From NCBI GenBank assembly GCA_036365455.1, contig JAWQUS010000016.1:18933001-18997000 (forward strand): a DNA stretch of 64,000 nucleotides. Direction: 5' to 3'. The stretch comes from Macrosoma leucophasiata. Taxonomy: Eukaryota; Arthropoda; Insecta; Lepidoptera; Hedylidae. Both the position numbers and the translations under genes were made by a program. Shown here piece after piece: positions 52,601 through 63,767 of this stretch (positions are counted from its first letter, which is position 1; the number at the start of each line of letters is the position of its first letter). The notes under the pieces were generated by a model, which worked only from the letters and a program-made list of their open reading frames with translations, ran no database searches and had not been told where the DNA came from.

Positions 52601-52901
52601 TTTTTTTATGTGTTAAATAAATAAATAAAAATGGAATGGAAGTGGCAAACAACGATGATGTTAAGTAATGACTGCAGCCTATAGACACTTACACTAAGAC
52701 CAATGTCGAAATGCAGATGAGTTAGGTACCACTCCTGAGACCTAAGGTGTTATGACTCTGTGCCGGAAATAACAGGGCCGTACATTACCACCTGACCGGA
52801 ACACGATAGTGCTTAACACTACCATTTAGCGGCATGTATATTAGGTAATGCGGTGGTGCCTACGCCCGCGAGCTCCGTCACTGGAGCTCTACCACCAGTA
52901 A
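52601..52901 (-). repeat. Family B (B20)
   Basis: Minus copy with a (taaa)n-like stretch in the tail. Confidence 0.8.
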
Positions 52902-52907
52902 AAAATT

Positions 52908-53060
52908 CAAATCAATCAATTTCAAATTGATTTGACTGATATTTATGTAAGCTGTTTCCACGTCATCATGTTATTATGTTAAAGTGTGGCAAATTGACTT
53001 CTGGATACGGGAACCAGCTACCAAGAGGCGTGTCCTGTCTAGTACACATAGGTAGGTCAT
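52908..53060 (+). repeat. Repeat T, copy 2
   Basis: Homologous to 45226-45355; see there. Confidence 0.6.
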
Positions 53061-53097
53061 ACAGTGAATAGAAATGTTGTTCATCTATCTAATACCT

Positions 53098-53465
53098 TTA
53101 AACGAGCAATTCTTGTATATATAGAATCAAGATCTCGGAAACGGCTCCAACGATTTTCTTGAAACTTACAGATTAGGGGTTTTTCGGGTCAAGAAATCGA
53201 TTTATTTAGGTTTCAGGTCCAAGAAAAGCTCGGTTCCAAGTTAATAATAAATTTTCTTCATAACCGACGACTAACGCCATCTATTGATGAATAGAAGAAC
53301 CATTAGTCTACTAACGTTAGTCGTATTTTTAGCAAAGAAGAAGTGTTAGATTTGAGGTTAGACCAAAAAAAACAATTGTTTTTATTCATATTTCTTCAGT
53401 ATGCAATTCATACTAAATATAATTTTCAAAAATCGCTACGGAGCGAAGCTCGTTCAACCAGGTAT
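53098..53465 (+). repeat. Helitron-like repeat of the gagcaattcttgtatat type
   Basis: It starts aaacgagcaattcttgtata, contains tctcggaaacggctccaacg and ends gagcgaagctcgttcaacca. Recognised as a widespread lepidopteran repeat; the class is uncertain. Confidence 0.5.
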
Positions 53466-53924
53466 TAAAATATTAAGTATAATTGGGTATAGTATGTTCT
53501 TTTTTAAACAATCATTTTAGTTTAATATACGCGAGAAAAATCCGAAAACTAGTTTTATTTCAATTATAATTGGGTGACATATTAAATATGGTAATACAAA
53601 ATTGCAATATACAGAAACGACGTGAATTCCAACAAACTAAACCATAAAACCAAGAGACCTACACCGCAAACGCGGATATGAACAAATCTTGATGTTCAAA
53701 CATTTGACACGTTTCTCTGGTGAAACGAACGCGAAATTAAACAAAACACTGTCGGGGACAAGCCAAGTCTAAACAAGTTGAGTATCATTACAATGTTGCA
53801 TTTTATTGTGCAAAGAATTATGTGGCTACCTCGCCACCAAATCACAAAATCAACAACGGTTGCAACATCAGAATTTACAAAGTCGCAAAATAGTTTTAGT
53901 TACCTAGACTAATCTTCTATACAA

Positions 53925-54347
53925 ATAAATAAAATTGGAGTGTCTGTTTGTAATATTAAAATAACCGCCTTTTACTAAATGCATATGTATGTACGGTACA
54001 TTTACCAAAACAACATTTTTTACAATTTTTGTCTGTCTGTCTGTCTGTCTGTTTGTCGGGGCTTATCTCGGAAACGGCTGGACCGATTTTGACGGGACTT
54101 TCATTAGCAGATAGCTGATGTGATAAGGAGTAACTTAGGCTACTTTTATCTCCATACATCCATACATACCTACATACAAAAAATTAAATTGGAGTGTATC
54201 CGACTTTGACGGGACTTCTACGGGTAGGTAGCTAATGTAATAAGAAGTAACTTAGGCTACTTTTATACTAGCTGCGCGCACGACTTCGTCCGGGAAGATA
54301 CTGAACGATCAAATTTTTCTCACGAACGAAGTCGCGGGCACAGCTAG
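53925..54347 (+). mobile_element. Helitron-like element
   Basis: From aaattggagtgtctgtttgt, through gtctgtctgtctgtctg and aaacggctggaccgattttg, to cgaagtcgcgggcacagCTAG at 54344-54347. The middle block (ttaggctacttttat) is present twice, at about 54134 and 54253. Confidence 0.7.
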
Positions 54348-54487
54348 TTTACAATATATCTTCTGGCTAACCCGTGCATGACCCTAACTTCGAACCGTCA
54401 ACGAATCAACCAACTCAGAAATCTTTGTGGGCTCATGCGCAAGCGCAACAACTTTTTTTTCACCAGATGAAAATTGAAAATGCGTTA

Positions 54488-54519
54488 CGCGTACCCACCC
54501 TTGGTGAGAAGGGTGGGTA
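54488..54519. repeat. Perfect hairpin, 12-bp arms
   Basis: gtacccaccctt and aagggtgggtac around an 8-base spacer beginning ggtgag. Confidence 0.8.
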
Positions 54520-55004
54520 CAACTAAAGATCATTACATGATCTAAGTACGATTATAGTCACAGTTTACGATTCTATAAAGCACATACAGACAAATATACT
54601 TTTTATAGGTATATATGGAAGGTATTTTTAGGATTAATATTTTTACTAGCAACTATGAGAACACATTCACGATTTTCTTATTTTTTAACTTATTTGTATT
54701 TTTTATTAAAATGTAAAAATTATAATACTACGGTAGTAGGCCCCTAAATTCGAAAGTCGAACTTATCTCCAGAGCATAGATTTATTATCTACTTCGTTTA
54801 TACATCTATGCTCCAGAGTAGATTGGCCACCATTGAAGTATTCTGGCGAAAACGAAGTAACTACAAAAAATCTATTGAACTAAAGTAATTTTAGTAATTA
54901 AATTTAATAGTTAATTTGTGGACAACGGGGTTGATTACGCTCCTTGTAAAATTATGTACCGAGTAATTGTCCTTGTTACTTTCTGAGTGTAATTGTTTCA
55001 GAAT
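54520..55004. other. No recognised feature
   Basis: It includes a small inverted pair near 54772-54815 (agagcatagat ... atctatgctc). Confidence 0.4.
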
Positions 55005-56065
55005 CAGAATCAGAAACTCGTTTATTCATTTAGGGTGACAGGCACCTCTTATGACACGTCAAAAACAAACAAAATAAATTAAAGTGAATAACAATTGATA
55101 TACACGTCAAACATGATAAAAAATATAGGTAAAGTCAAGAATATCACTAAGATAAAACTAAATGTCATAAACTAATGTAAAAAGTAGGTATATCAGTAGA
55201 ATGTCTTATTTCCCCTTTACAAACTGATAACAAAGAGTAAAAAGAGAAGAAAAAAAGTCATTCTTTGTCATTCACCGGCAAAGTTCCAAAGGCCAATATG
55301 ATCTGAGAAAAACTTGTCGGAAAAAACTAAGTCGGCTCTTTTAAAAATATCTCTTAGGCATATTTTTACAATTTTCCATAATTTAAACAAGCTTAAAATT
55401 AACAATATAATATCAACATTACACTTTGATTATTACATTTAACACCCTTGTGGAGCTAGATCAGCATTTAGCCAAATATTTATATCCTTGAGATAGTCCT
55501 CGAGTTTATAGTAAGCCTTTTTACAAAGAGTGCGTTTAATTAATGCTTTGAATTTACCATCGGTGAGTTCAGCAATCCCGGATGGGATCTTGTTATAAAA
55601 TTCTACACTATATTTTAGGAAAGATGTATGTTTTGGGCATACTGTTAGGCATCAAATGAAGTAAATCATTAACGTAGACTAAAAACAGAAATGGTCCTAA
55701 TATTGAGCCCTATGGGACACCCATTCCTATCTTTGCACCTTGAGATTTTACTCCATTCACTTGAACTACTTGTTCCCGATACTTAAGGTAAGATTGAACA
55801 AGTTGAAGAGCTTTATTTTCAAGTCCATAATGATCAAGTTGGCCAATTAATGTATTGTAGTCCACGCAGTCAAACACCTTTGAAAGGTCGCAAAATATAC
55901 CTATAGCATCTTGTGAATCCTCTCAAGCTTCAAAAATATGTTTTAATAAAGCAACACCGGCATCGGTTGTACAACGCCCTTTTGTAAAACCAAATTGCTG
56001 TTCGTGTAAGATGTTATTTGTATTGAAATGTTGCAGCAATTGAGTAAGCATCATGAGTTTGTTGT
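55005..56065 (-). pseudogene. LINE D, internally deleted (D5)
   Basis: On the minus strand RT motifs are clear: QQFGFTKGRCTTDAGVALLK, FCDLSK.FDCVDYNTLIGQL and GVP-stop-GSILGPFLFLVY, where the Q of PQG has become TAG. A further stop follows KHIFEA. The YxDD motif and following ~200 codons are missing: sequence jumps from NDLLHLMP to the last ~70 codons, then the 3' UTR to 55005. It cannot make RT. Confidence 0.88.
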
Positions 56066-56496
56066 CCTAAATATAAAAAAAGTAAAACATAAATTAATTT
56101 TATTTGGTCTGTCATCATTTGTTTTCTGACGTAAACAAGCCTAAAGATTATCATACCACCTTCAGAAAAATGTCAGGTATTTAATAAATTTAAAAAGCTA
56201 TAATAGACTTATTTTTAAGTGAGTTCCCTGACTAGATATTTATTTTACTCACAATTTAAAATATATACAGTTGTCCTGTCGATAATTGCTTTCAATGGAA
56301 AAATACATATGGGCATCCGATTTGAAGAAATTAAGCCCTCTTACGAATATAAAAAAAGTATTAAGTAAGTCCCCCATTTAGGGCAGCAAGGTGATTTCAA
56401 TGTCGACAAAAACTTATCGCTTTGGTATAATCTATAAGATCAGCTGATAAGTCGTCATTACATTAATTATGCTAATAAGTACCATGACAAATAAAA
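56066..56496. other. No recognised feature
   Basis: AT-rich, nothing recognised. Confidence 0.4.
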
Positions 56497-56722
56497 AACC
56501 GGCCAAGTGCGAGTGTGATTCGTGTTTAATTCTTCTTCTAATTTATTCTTCAAGATTTCGACAAGTTTTCACTCAGGATTTTTTTTTGTTATACGCGTAA
56601 TTGCGTATATGATTGGATCACTAATTTCAACTCCCGTAGTTTCGAGGCAACTCAATCGGCTGTGATAGATGGACAGATAGACAGACGCAGGAGTGATCTT
56701 ATAAGGGTTCCTTTGTAGAAAT
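56497..56722 (-). repeat. Repeat E, minus copy (E5)
   Basis: aaaaccggccaagtgcgagt at left, gacagatagacagacgcagg and ataagggttcctttg at right. Confidence 0.65.
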
Positions 56723-56830
56723 TATATTTTAGAATTTTCTCGCGTATAAAATACTGCCAACTTCCTCTCTTACCCGACGTTTCGGTCTCTCGCATTACCG
56801 TGGACACAGGTAGACTAATATAATTTTTAT
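56723..56830 (-). repeat. Repeat U fragment
   Basis: ttttctcgcgtataaaatac and acccgacgtttcggtctctc match the end of U at 39300-39390 in complement. Confidence 0.5.
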
Positions 56831-56868
56831 AATGCATGAAGCTCTCGAAAAACTGGTAAAACGTTACA

Positions 56869-57122
56869 GTAACACCCCGACTTACACTACCTCGTTTTAC
56901 GCGAATTCCGAGATATTCGATTTTTTTATTATACCACGCGCAACGGTTTTCCCTATCGAGAAGTTCGACTTTACCTTCATTATTGATTTACCTATAATTA
57001 TGTCATCCGAAAAACCAAAAAATGAGTAATTAGTAGGTATCAAGCATTTATATGCCAAGGTGAACGCCGACTTACGCGAATTCGACTTACACTGCTATAG
57101 CGTAAGTCCGAGGTTTTACTGT
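56869..57122. repeat. pogo/Tigger-like MITE
   Basis: cagtaacaccccgacttac and gtaagtccgaggttttactg approximate the cagtaaaacctcg ends of pogo-type elements. ~250 bp, non-coding. Confidence 0.5.
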
Positions 57123-57125
57123 TTT

Positions 57126-57308
57126 TATTAAGTTTTTTATTTTATTATTTAATGGAAGTGGCAAACAACCATGCAGTTCACATTGATGTTAAGTGATGAC
57201 TGCAGCCTATAGACACCCACGCAAAGACCAAGATCAAAATGCAGATGCGTTACCACACCTGAGGCCTAAGGTGTTATGCCTCTGCGCCGGAAGTTACAGG
57301 GCCGTATA
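57126..57308 (-). repeat. Family B, 5'-truncated (B21)
   Basis: T-rich left end, cut at acagggccgtat, at almost the same internal point as B13. Confidence 0.8.
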
Positions 57309-57440
57309 TTTAGATAGGTATTGTAGGTTTTTTTATTTCTCCCTTTTGACGTACGGAACTCCAATAATTACAAGCTTTTCACTAGCCGACAACAAAAACA
57401 TAAGTATAAACCTGAATACGTTAAATAAATGACGAGCATG

Positions 57441-57745
57441 GCTCTTATATACAAACTCGCTTTTCAGACTAAATTCGTTTCTAAACAGCTCCCGTTATTC
57501 TGTTAGGGAGTGAAAATTAGCGTACCTAAGGATTATGTCAAGATGTGTACAAAAAATGTAAAAATATATAAAGTGAAATAATTTTGAAATATTGTTTGGC
57601 TTTTATAAACAAACTTGCTTTTCCGACGAAATTCGTTTCGACATAGCTTCCGTTATTCTGTTTAAGTGTGGAAATTCATGTCGATATGTGTACAAAAAAA
57701 AATGAAAATAATGTACAATTAAATAATTTTGAAATATTATTCCGA
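57441..57745. repeat. Two diverged tandem units
   Basis: tataaacaaactcgctttt..., aaattcgtttc, ccgttattctgtt, gatgtgtacaaaaaa and aataattttgaaatattgtt occur in unit 1 (57441-57600) and unit 2 (57601-57745), with variants. Confidence 0.75.
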
Positions 57746-57769
57746 GAACCACAAACAATATTTTCCGTT

Positions 57770-58036
57770 TTTTTAATGTAATGGAAGTAGAAACAAGCAC
57801 GCAGTTTACATTAATGTTAAGTGATGACTGCAGCCTATAGACACCCACACAAAGACCGAGGTCAAAATGCCGATGCGTTACCACTCCTGAGGCCTAAGGT
57901 GTTATGCCTCTGTGCCGGAAATAACAAGGCCATACATTACCACCTGACCGGAACACGATAGTGCTGAACACTACCATTTAGCGGCAAGTATATTAGGTAA
58001 TGCGGTGGTGCCTACGCCCGCGAGTTCCGTCACAGG
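57770..58036 (-). repeat. Family B (B22)
   Basis: Full minus copy ending gagttccgtcacaggagctc. Confidence 0.8.
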
Positions 58037-58072
58037 AGCTCGCGTAGGCACCCCCGCATTACCTAATATACA
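58037..58072 (+). repeat. Family B 5' piece in opposite orientation
   Basis: gcgtaggcacccccgcatta cctaatata is the start of B on the plus strand, joined head to head to B22 at gagctcgcg. Confidence 0.8.
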
Positions 58073-58272
58073 CCAAAATATTTTTTTTTACAATTTTTCT
58101 GTCTGTCTGTTTGTTTCCGCTAATCTCGGGAACGGCTGAACCGATTTTGACGGGTCTTTCACTGGCAGATAGCTTATGTAATAAGGAGTAACTTAGGCTA
58201 CCCACGACTTCGTCCGGGTAGATACTGAACAATCATAAATTCTCACGCTGACGAAGTCGCGGGCGCAGCTAG
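58073..58272 (+). mobile_element. Helitron-like element
   Basis: ctgtctgtctgtttgtttcc, ctgaaccgattttgacgggt, and the end gacgaagtcgcgggcgcagCTAG. Confidence 0.7.
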
Positions 58273-58695
58273 TTTGACATAAATATTCAAGTCATACCAC
58301 TTTTTGTTGTAACATCACTGGCAACACCGGTCGACTTTTTCTCCGTATCAGATAACACTGTGTGATAAGCATAAGCTGTTGATGTATAAAACAATGTTCG
58401 CGGGTAATGATTTTCATTTGTGTTCATTAGTGATCGGTCTGCCGTCATTTGACCATAGATGCTGTTAGAAAAAGTAGCGGCGCCGTCTAGTTTTCATATA
58501 TCATTCATGTGCGGGAATTGGCCTTTTTGTTCCAATGGGCCGCTAATATGGTTCAGAATGATCAGATGTGAACCAATTTTAAATGACTGATTTAAGTGTT
58601 CAAAAATCTGTATGGATTATTAAATTTATTCCATTAAAAATCGAGTGTACATCAAATATTTTTCCGAAAAAAATATAGGGGTGATTTAAGAATAG
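58273..58695. other. No recognised feature
   Basis: No repeat partner seen. Confidence 0.4.
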
Positions 58696-58699
58696 TAAC

Positions 58700-59099
58700 A
58701 GAAACCCAAAAGAAACAGTTTTTGGAAATTTTTGTCTGTCTGGTACGTTATAACTTCGAAACTACTAAACGGATTTGAACGATAAGGGTTTATGATCCAA
58801 AATGACGACCCGGTTAGTCCAGCGGTGCGAAACCACCGTTTGATTCGAAGGGTCGCGGGTTCGATCCCCGCACCGAAACAAATATTTGTGTGGCCTACAG
58901 ATATTTGTTTCGGGTCTGGGTGTTTGTGTATGTGTTGTATGTGTACAACGGCACTCACGACACAGGTTTATACCTACTGTGGGGCTGTGAGTGTAAGCGT
59001 ATTTTATTTATTTATTTATTTAAAATAAACCAAAAGTTATATCCGAAAATGCCGCCCAAAGTCACAGTTCCACGCAAATGAAGTCGCGGGCACAGCTAG
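58700..59099 (+). mobile_element. Helitron-like element split by SINE K
   Basis: Left part (aacttcgaaactactaaacg) and right part (agttatatccg ... aatgaagtcgcgggcacagCTAG at 59096-59099) flank SINE K3. ~170 bp without the SINE. Confidence 0.65.
58802..59030 (+). repeat. SINE family K (K3)
   Basis: The best K copy: gacccggttagtccagcggt, B box gggttcgatccccgc, body to gctgtgagtgtaagcgtatt and a (ttta)n tail. Confidence 0.85.
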
Positions 59100-59139
59100 T
59101 TATTTGATATTCACTTGCAGTAAGCAGCAAGAAATATTG

Positions 59140-59575
59140 CATCTCGAACCTACGAAAGTGACAATCGATTAGTTTCGACTTCGTAGAGCGTTATCTCTGC
59201 TGCACACTGCCTACGTAAGTACTGATAGTCCGGTATTGGTTAAAACTTGATCAAAAACGTCACATAGGTATGGTGCGAAAGAGATAACGCTCTACAGATC
59301 CGAAATAAGCCGAAATCTCGTTCAGGAAGGAGCTTCGGAAAGAGACAATCAGCTAGTTTCGAGCTTATAGAGCGTTATCTCTGCTACACACTGCTTACGT
59401 AAGCACTAATAGTCCGGTTTAAGTAAAAAAAAGATTCCGACGAATTGATAACCTCCTCCTTTTTTCGAAGTCGTTTAAAAACGTGATCAAAACGGTCGAC
59501 AAACGTCACATAGTTTTTGTGCAAAAGAGATAACGCTCTACAGAGCCGAAATTAGCCGAAGTCCTCCTAAAGTCC
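59140..59575. repeat. Two tandem hairpin units, one carrying repeat Y
   Basis: Each unit has tagagcgttatctctgct near its start and aaagagataacgctctacag near its end, inverted to each other. Unit 1 is 59140-59336, unit 2 59337-59575. Unit 2 holds an extra ~50 bp (ttccgacgaattgataacct...cgaagtcg), a repeat Y piece. Confidence 0.8.
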
Positions 59576-59653
59576 ATACGTTATACATCTTGCTGTGCAG
59601 TGTACTGTATCTTGGTTTATAGAGACACATGAAATTATAAAACTTTTTAGATT

Positions 59654-59897
59654 AAAAATTAAAAAGAAAAAAAATTAAACGAACAATTTGATTTCAGGCG
59701 AGGCGGGAACCTGCGACCTCAGGATAACCAGCCGCTTTACCACTAAGGTACTAAAGTCCTTCAATGTTCCTCCGTCATTGGTTATCTTGAGGTCGCAGGT
59801 TCGATTCCTGCTTGAAGTTTAATTTATCTTAGCATTTTTTCTTTAATTTTTAAATTCACTCGCACGTGTTATTGCGGGAAATAAAAATATTACAACC
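59654..59897. repeat. Family I retroposon, inverted tRNA-like pair (I7)
   Basis: tttagatt borders both sides. A minus tRNA-like unit (aacctgcgacctcaggataa ccagccgctttaccac) faces a partial plus unit (ggttatcttgaggtcgcagg ttcgattcctgc). It ends cgtgttattgcgggaaataa, matching the end of I4. Confidence 0.7.
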
Positions 59898-59899
59898 TT

Positions 59900-60271
59900 T
59901 AGATTTTGTGCCCAAATATAAAAACAAATGTATTCATCGGAATGGGTCGCCGGTTAACTGTATCGAGCATAGGAAAATCATTAGACTAATTAAAATAACT
60001 ATCCCTATCTAGAAATCTAGTTTCCTAAACAATTCAACAATACGACTTATAATTCAGAGAGGCTGGGCGGCCCCAATTATTCAACATGGACGAGTTAACA
60101 AACATTGGAATACATTATCACACAATATATTCAACTGCAGTACTGGACGACATGTTCCTACTCGTACATTGTGGTAGCCGGAAGACTATGGAGCTGGGAC
60201 ATTTTCATAATGATAAAGTAGGTTACATATTTGGGTTCACTTTTTGTTTTTAAACTGGCAAATTAGCTTAA
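59900..60271. other. No recognised feature
   Basis: AT-rich, nothing recognised. Confidence 0.4.
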
Positions 60272-60453
60272 TAATGGCAACCCTTGAAATGTCCCAGTGC
60301 TGGGCACGGGTCTCTCCCCTTTTTGAGGACAGGCCTGGAGCTTATCCCACCACGCTGCTTCAATGCGAGTTGGTGGAGATACTGCGGTCACTCATCACAC
60401 ACCCGACCGCGCCCGTATCGCTAACTACACCAGCCGCGGGGCCATGCGCGCTT
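60272..60453 (-). repeat. SINE family A, internally deleted (A8)
   Basis: aatggcaacccttgaaatgt to accagccgcggggccatgcg, with ~180 bp missing from the middle. Confidence 0.75.
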
Positions 60454-60455
60454 CC

Positions 60456-61075
60456 TTAAGAAAATAAGTTAGCTTACTTAAGTCTTAGTACGTCTTCATA
60501 AACTATCAAGACAAGAAAGACGAAGGTGAATTAACTATTGAAATTAATTGTCATATTTTTCTCGCGAGCGTTTATCGTGGCGCCACGAGGTAATTAATCA
60601 GAAGAACAACCGTCTAAAACCGTCGATATTGACTAACACAAATTTTAGAGAACAGCATCGCATCCATGTTGGTCAAACCGCTTAGAAGATAATTAGGAAC
60701 ACTGAAGTGCACATACAAGCAAGCAAACAACCCCTCATTCTTAACGCATATACTCTCGTCGTAAGTTAAAATTAGAGATATGTTTGGTCTTTGCGATTCA
60801 ATTGCACGGTATACCTACGTTTGGTTGTGGAAAAGGCGTGTCTGTCTATACATGCGTAAATGCATGTGTGCAAGGCAAGGCAGCAAGGCAATGGCCGCTC
60901 AGTAAGGCACACACACTGACTCATTCTACATCTATATTTTCACGTATAAATAATACAAGCACTAAGGAATTAATGGGACTATATTTACTAATTATTTCAT
61001 ATTAGATACGTATAATGACGTGACAAAAACTACAAGAATGTATTTTTTAAAGCACTAGCATGTGTTATTGCGAAA
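60456..61075. other. No recognised feature
   Basis: Only the last bases (agcatgtgttattgcgaaaa at about 61055) recall the end of family I. Confidence 0.4.
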
Positions 61076-61556
61076 AATAAAGGAGATGTTGCAAAAATGT
61101 ATGGACCTCCGGCCATGTATTGTACACAATATCATTTAGCAGGCAAAATCAATTTATAAACGTTTTTACTGCATATTTTCACTTATTTAGCTTCGTTTGC
61201 AGTTACAAAACATTATTTGCAGTTAGAATTGCAACTCAAAACCAACATGGCGAATATGGCGGGCGATGTCATTTTGACATTTTCGTTTTTTAAATTGTAT
61301 TTTGGTTTTATAGTACTTAGAGAAAAAAGTAATATTTTCTAAATACTATCAAAATCGATTGATCCCAAGTGTCGGCTGTATCGCCACCATGTTTAACATA
61401 GTTAAAAATGATAAAATCGTTTGGATTAAATGTGGTTGTAACTCTAAAATATATTCTTGAATAAATTAATTGTATTTTTTTCGGATTCTTCTTTAATTTA
61501 CCCATTTTTTGAGGACGTGTACGAACCAGAGCCGAGCTCTCAACATCTCCTTTATT
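61076..61556. mobile_element. TIR element with exact 16-bp ends
   Basis: aataaaggagatgttg at 61076-61091 and its exact complement at 61541-61556. Just inside the left end, aaaatgtatggacc and tgtattgtacac parallel element O (29810). ~480 bp, non-coding. Confidence 0.7.
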
Positions 61557-61732
61557 ACAAAAATCCCCGAGAAACCAAACTCCTTGTAACTTTTTTTCGT
61601 AATGATTGATTTCGGTTCTACTATAAATAGAGCGGATGTTTACCACTACAATAAACTTATCAACTCATCCTAAATATTTTTCATTCCTAGGTTTTTTCGT
61701 TAAAATATGGGCAAAAGGAACTCAAAAATAAA

Positions 61733-61960
61733 AATAAGTAAATGCAGTGTTGCGTGCAAGTTCACTGTCAACGCGGCCGCGCGATACCATCGCAGATTGT
61801 AGCGATAAGTATCACAGATATAACACGCTAATATACTGCATTTACTACCATTGTAACATTATATTATTTATAGGTAATGGTCGAGCTAGGGTGATCAACA
61901 ACGCGAGTAGGCGTATCTCATTTAGAATTGGAGTTTTTAATTATACCATAGTGACAAAAA
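61733..61960 (+). repeat. CpG-rich block, copy 1
   Basis: tgcgtgcaagttcactgtca, cgcggccgcgcgataccatc, gcagattgtagcgataagta, agatataacacgctaatata. Lacks a 16-base piece (atgatgcatgcgcgcg) present in copies 2 and 3. It extends through gtcgagctagggtgatcaac. Confidence 0.9.
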
Positions 61961-61964
61961 ATTC

Positions 61965-62080
61965 AAGGTAGATGAGGCTCGAGAGGTATGTCAGGACCGG
62001 GATATCTGGCGCTCTATACTCTCTGCCTACCCCGTTAGGGACCTGGCGTGAGGGTACATACATATATACATACAAAAAAT
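61965..62080 (+). pseudogene. LINE G last ~25 codons and tail (G5)
   Basis: gaggctcgagaggtatgtca to gttagggacctggcgtgagg and a tacatacatatatacatac tail. Confidence 0.85.
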
Positions 62081-62340
62081 TAATTGTTTAAAATAAACAG
62101 CAAAATTAGAAGTTTAATACAGATAAATTACTACTACTAGGTACTGGTCTAGGATAATATATTTGAATATTTGTCCTCATATATCATCATATCAATCGAC
62201 ATACCAATACCATAGCTAACCATAAGTCTTGTTATCAACTACCCGAAACAAACTGCTTTACGTGTATGTTCCATTACCTACTCGTCTCGTAAAGAAAAAA
62301 CATAAGCGTCGTTAAATGAACACTAACATTAAATTTAAAA

Positions 62341-62615
62341 ATGTTTCTCAATAAACAACATAAAGTAGGTGAATACAGTGAATATTGCGTGCAACTTCAC
62401 TGTCACCGCGGCCGCGCGATGATGCATGCGCGCGATACCATCGCAGATTGTAGCGATAAGTATCGCAGATATAACACGCTAATATACTGCATTTACACAT
62501 TTACCTCCATTGTTACCTTATATTTTACATTGTGAATTGTGTATATAACAGTCGAGATAGGATGGTCAACTGCATAAGTAGGTGTATCTTGATTATTCTT
62601 AAACGTTTAAAAGTC
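62341..62615 (+). repeat. CpG-rich block, copy 2
   Basis: The core 62375-62500 is nearly identical to copy 3 (three differences over ~125 bases). The weaker 3' part contains cagtcgagataggatggtca. An open frame of 64 codons covers it, but differences between copies change amino acids, so it is unlikely to be coding. Confidence 0.9.
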
Positions 62616-62924
62616 ACAATGGCTAAAAGTAATTGGTTAATGTAAATAGCAGATGAGATGCTACTCCTGAGGTCTGAGATAATATATATACTTATTTTAA
62701 TATTTGTCGTTAATCTGTCAGCTCGCGAGAAAAATATGACTATTGATTTCAAATTGTTCGTGAACCGATATCGGTCCAATATTGGCATTGCATCACATGT
62801 TAATGTACGATTACCATTTGATTATCCATGTACTCATTAAATCAATTATCTATCTATTCCATTGCACACCTCTTAGAGAAATTACAGCAGAATTGTTAAG
62901 AAAACAAATACATATATATGTACC

Positions 62925-63068
62925 TTCACGACAGGTCCCTAACGGGGTAGGCAGAGAGTGTAGAGCGCGAGATATCCCGGTCCTGACATACCTCTCGTGC
63001 CCCATCTACCTACATCATTCTCTTCATACATGCACGCCGATTCCTAGGACTTGACCGCGCCCTCAGAC
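62925..63068 (-). pseudogene. LINE G C-terminus (G6)
   Basis: Minus strand: tgtaccttcacgacaggtcc (tail) back to cattctcttcatacatgcac and the RNRRACM codons. Confidence 0.85.
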
Positions 63069-63117
63069 AGAATAAACAAATACATGGTGCTTATAATATG
63101 ATTAACGAAACAAAGGT

Positions 63118-63350
63118 AGGAAAATATGGGTGAATATTGCGTGCAAGTTCACTGTCGCCGCGGCCGCGCGATGATGCATGCGCGCGATACCATCGCAGAT
63201 TGTAGCGATAAGTATCGCAGATATAACACGCTAATATACTGCGTTTACACATTTACCTCCATTGTTGTCTTATGTTCTGTGAATATGACAGTCGAGCTTG
63301 GATAGTCAACAATATAAAAGGGCGTGTCTCGATTGTAGAGTGTATTTTAT
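63118..63350 (+). repeat. CpG-rich block, copy 3
   Basis: Same core as copy 2, including gcgatgatgcatgcgcgcga. It ends around gtcgagcttggatagtcaac aatataaaagggcgtgtctc. A 59-codon ATG frame at 63126-63305 spans it. Confidence 0.9.
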
Positions 63351-63495
63351 TGATTCGAAATGTCAAAGCATATGTTTTACATTGATGAAACATACATTCT
63401 TTTGGTTAGTTTCCATTGGTAGTTAAGTAACAGTATAGTGCATAGGCATTACCGCTAAAGAAGTTTTAACTTCATCATCAGTGTGAGCAACGAGT

Positions 63496-63767
63496 TTGTT
63501 TTTTTTTTAATGTAATGAAGTTGGCAAACCAGGGTGCAGTTCACATTGATATCTACACAAAAAAAATAGGTCAAAATGCAGATGAGAGATTGCGTTGCCA
63601 CCCCTGAGACCATAGTTGTTATGTCTCTGTGATAGTTATTACGGGGCCATACATAACCATCTAACCGGAACACGATAGTGCTGAACACTGCCATTTGGCG
63701 GCAGGTTGAAAGTAATGCGGTGGTACCTACGCCTTCGAGCTCCTACACTGAAACTCTACCACCAGTA
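63496..63767 (-). repeat. Family B' (full length)
   Basis: T-run at left, ctgaaactctaccaccagt at right. The most complete B' copy; note ctgagaccatagttgttatg. Confidence 0.78.

Noticed and set aside
63126..63305. 59-codon ATG frame across CpG-rich block 3, also open in block 2
   Set aside because: The blocks are conserved as DNA. The core differences change amino acids, and copy 1 has a 16-base gap that breaks the frame, so I do not call a gene.
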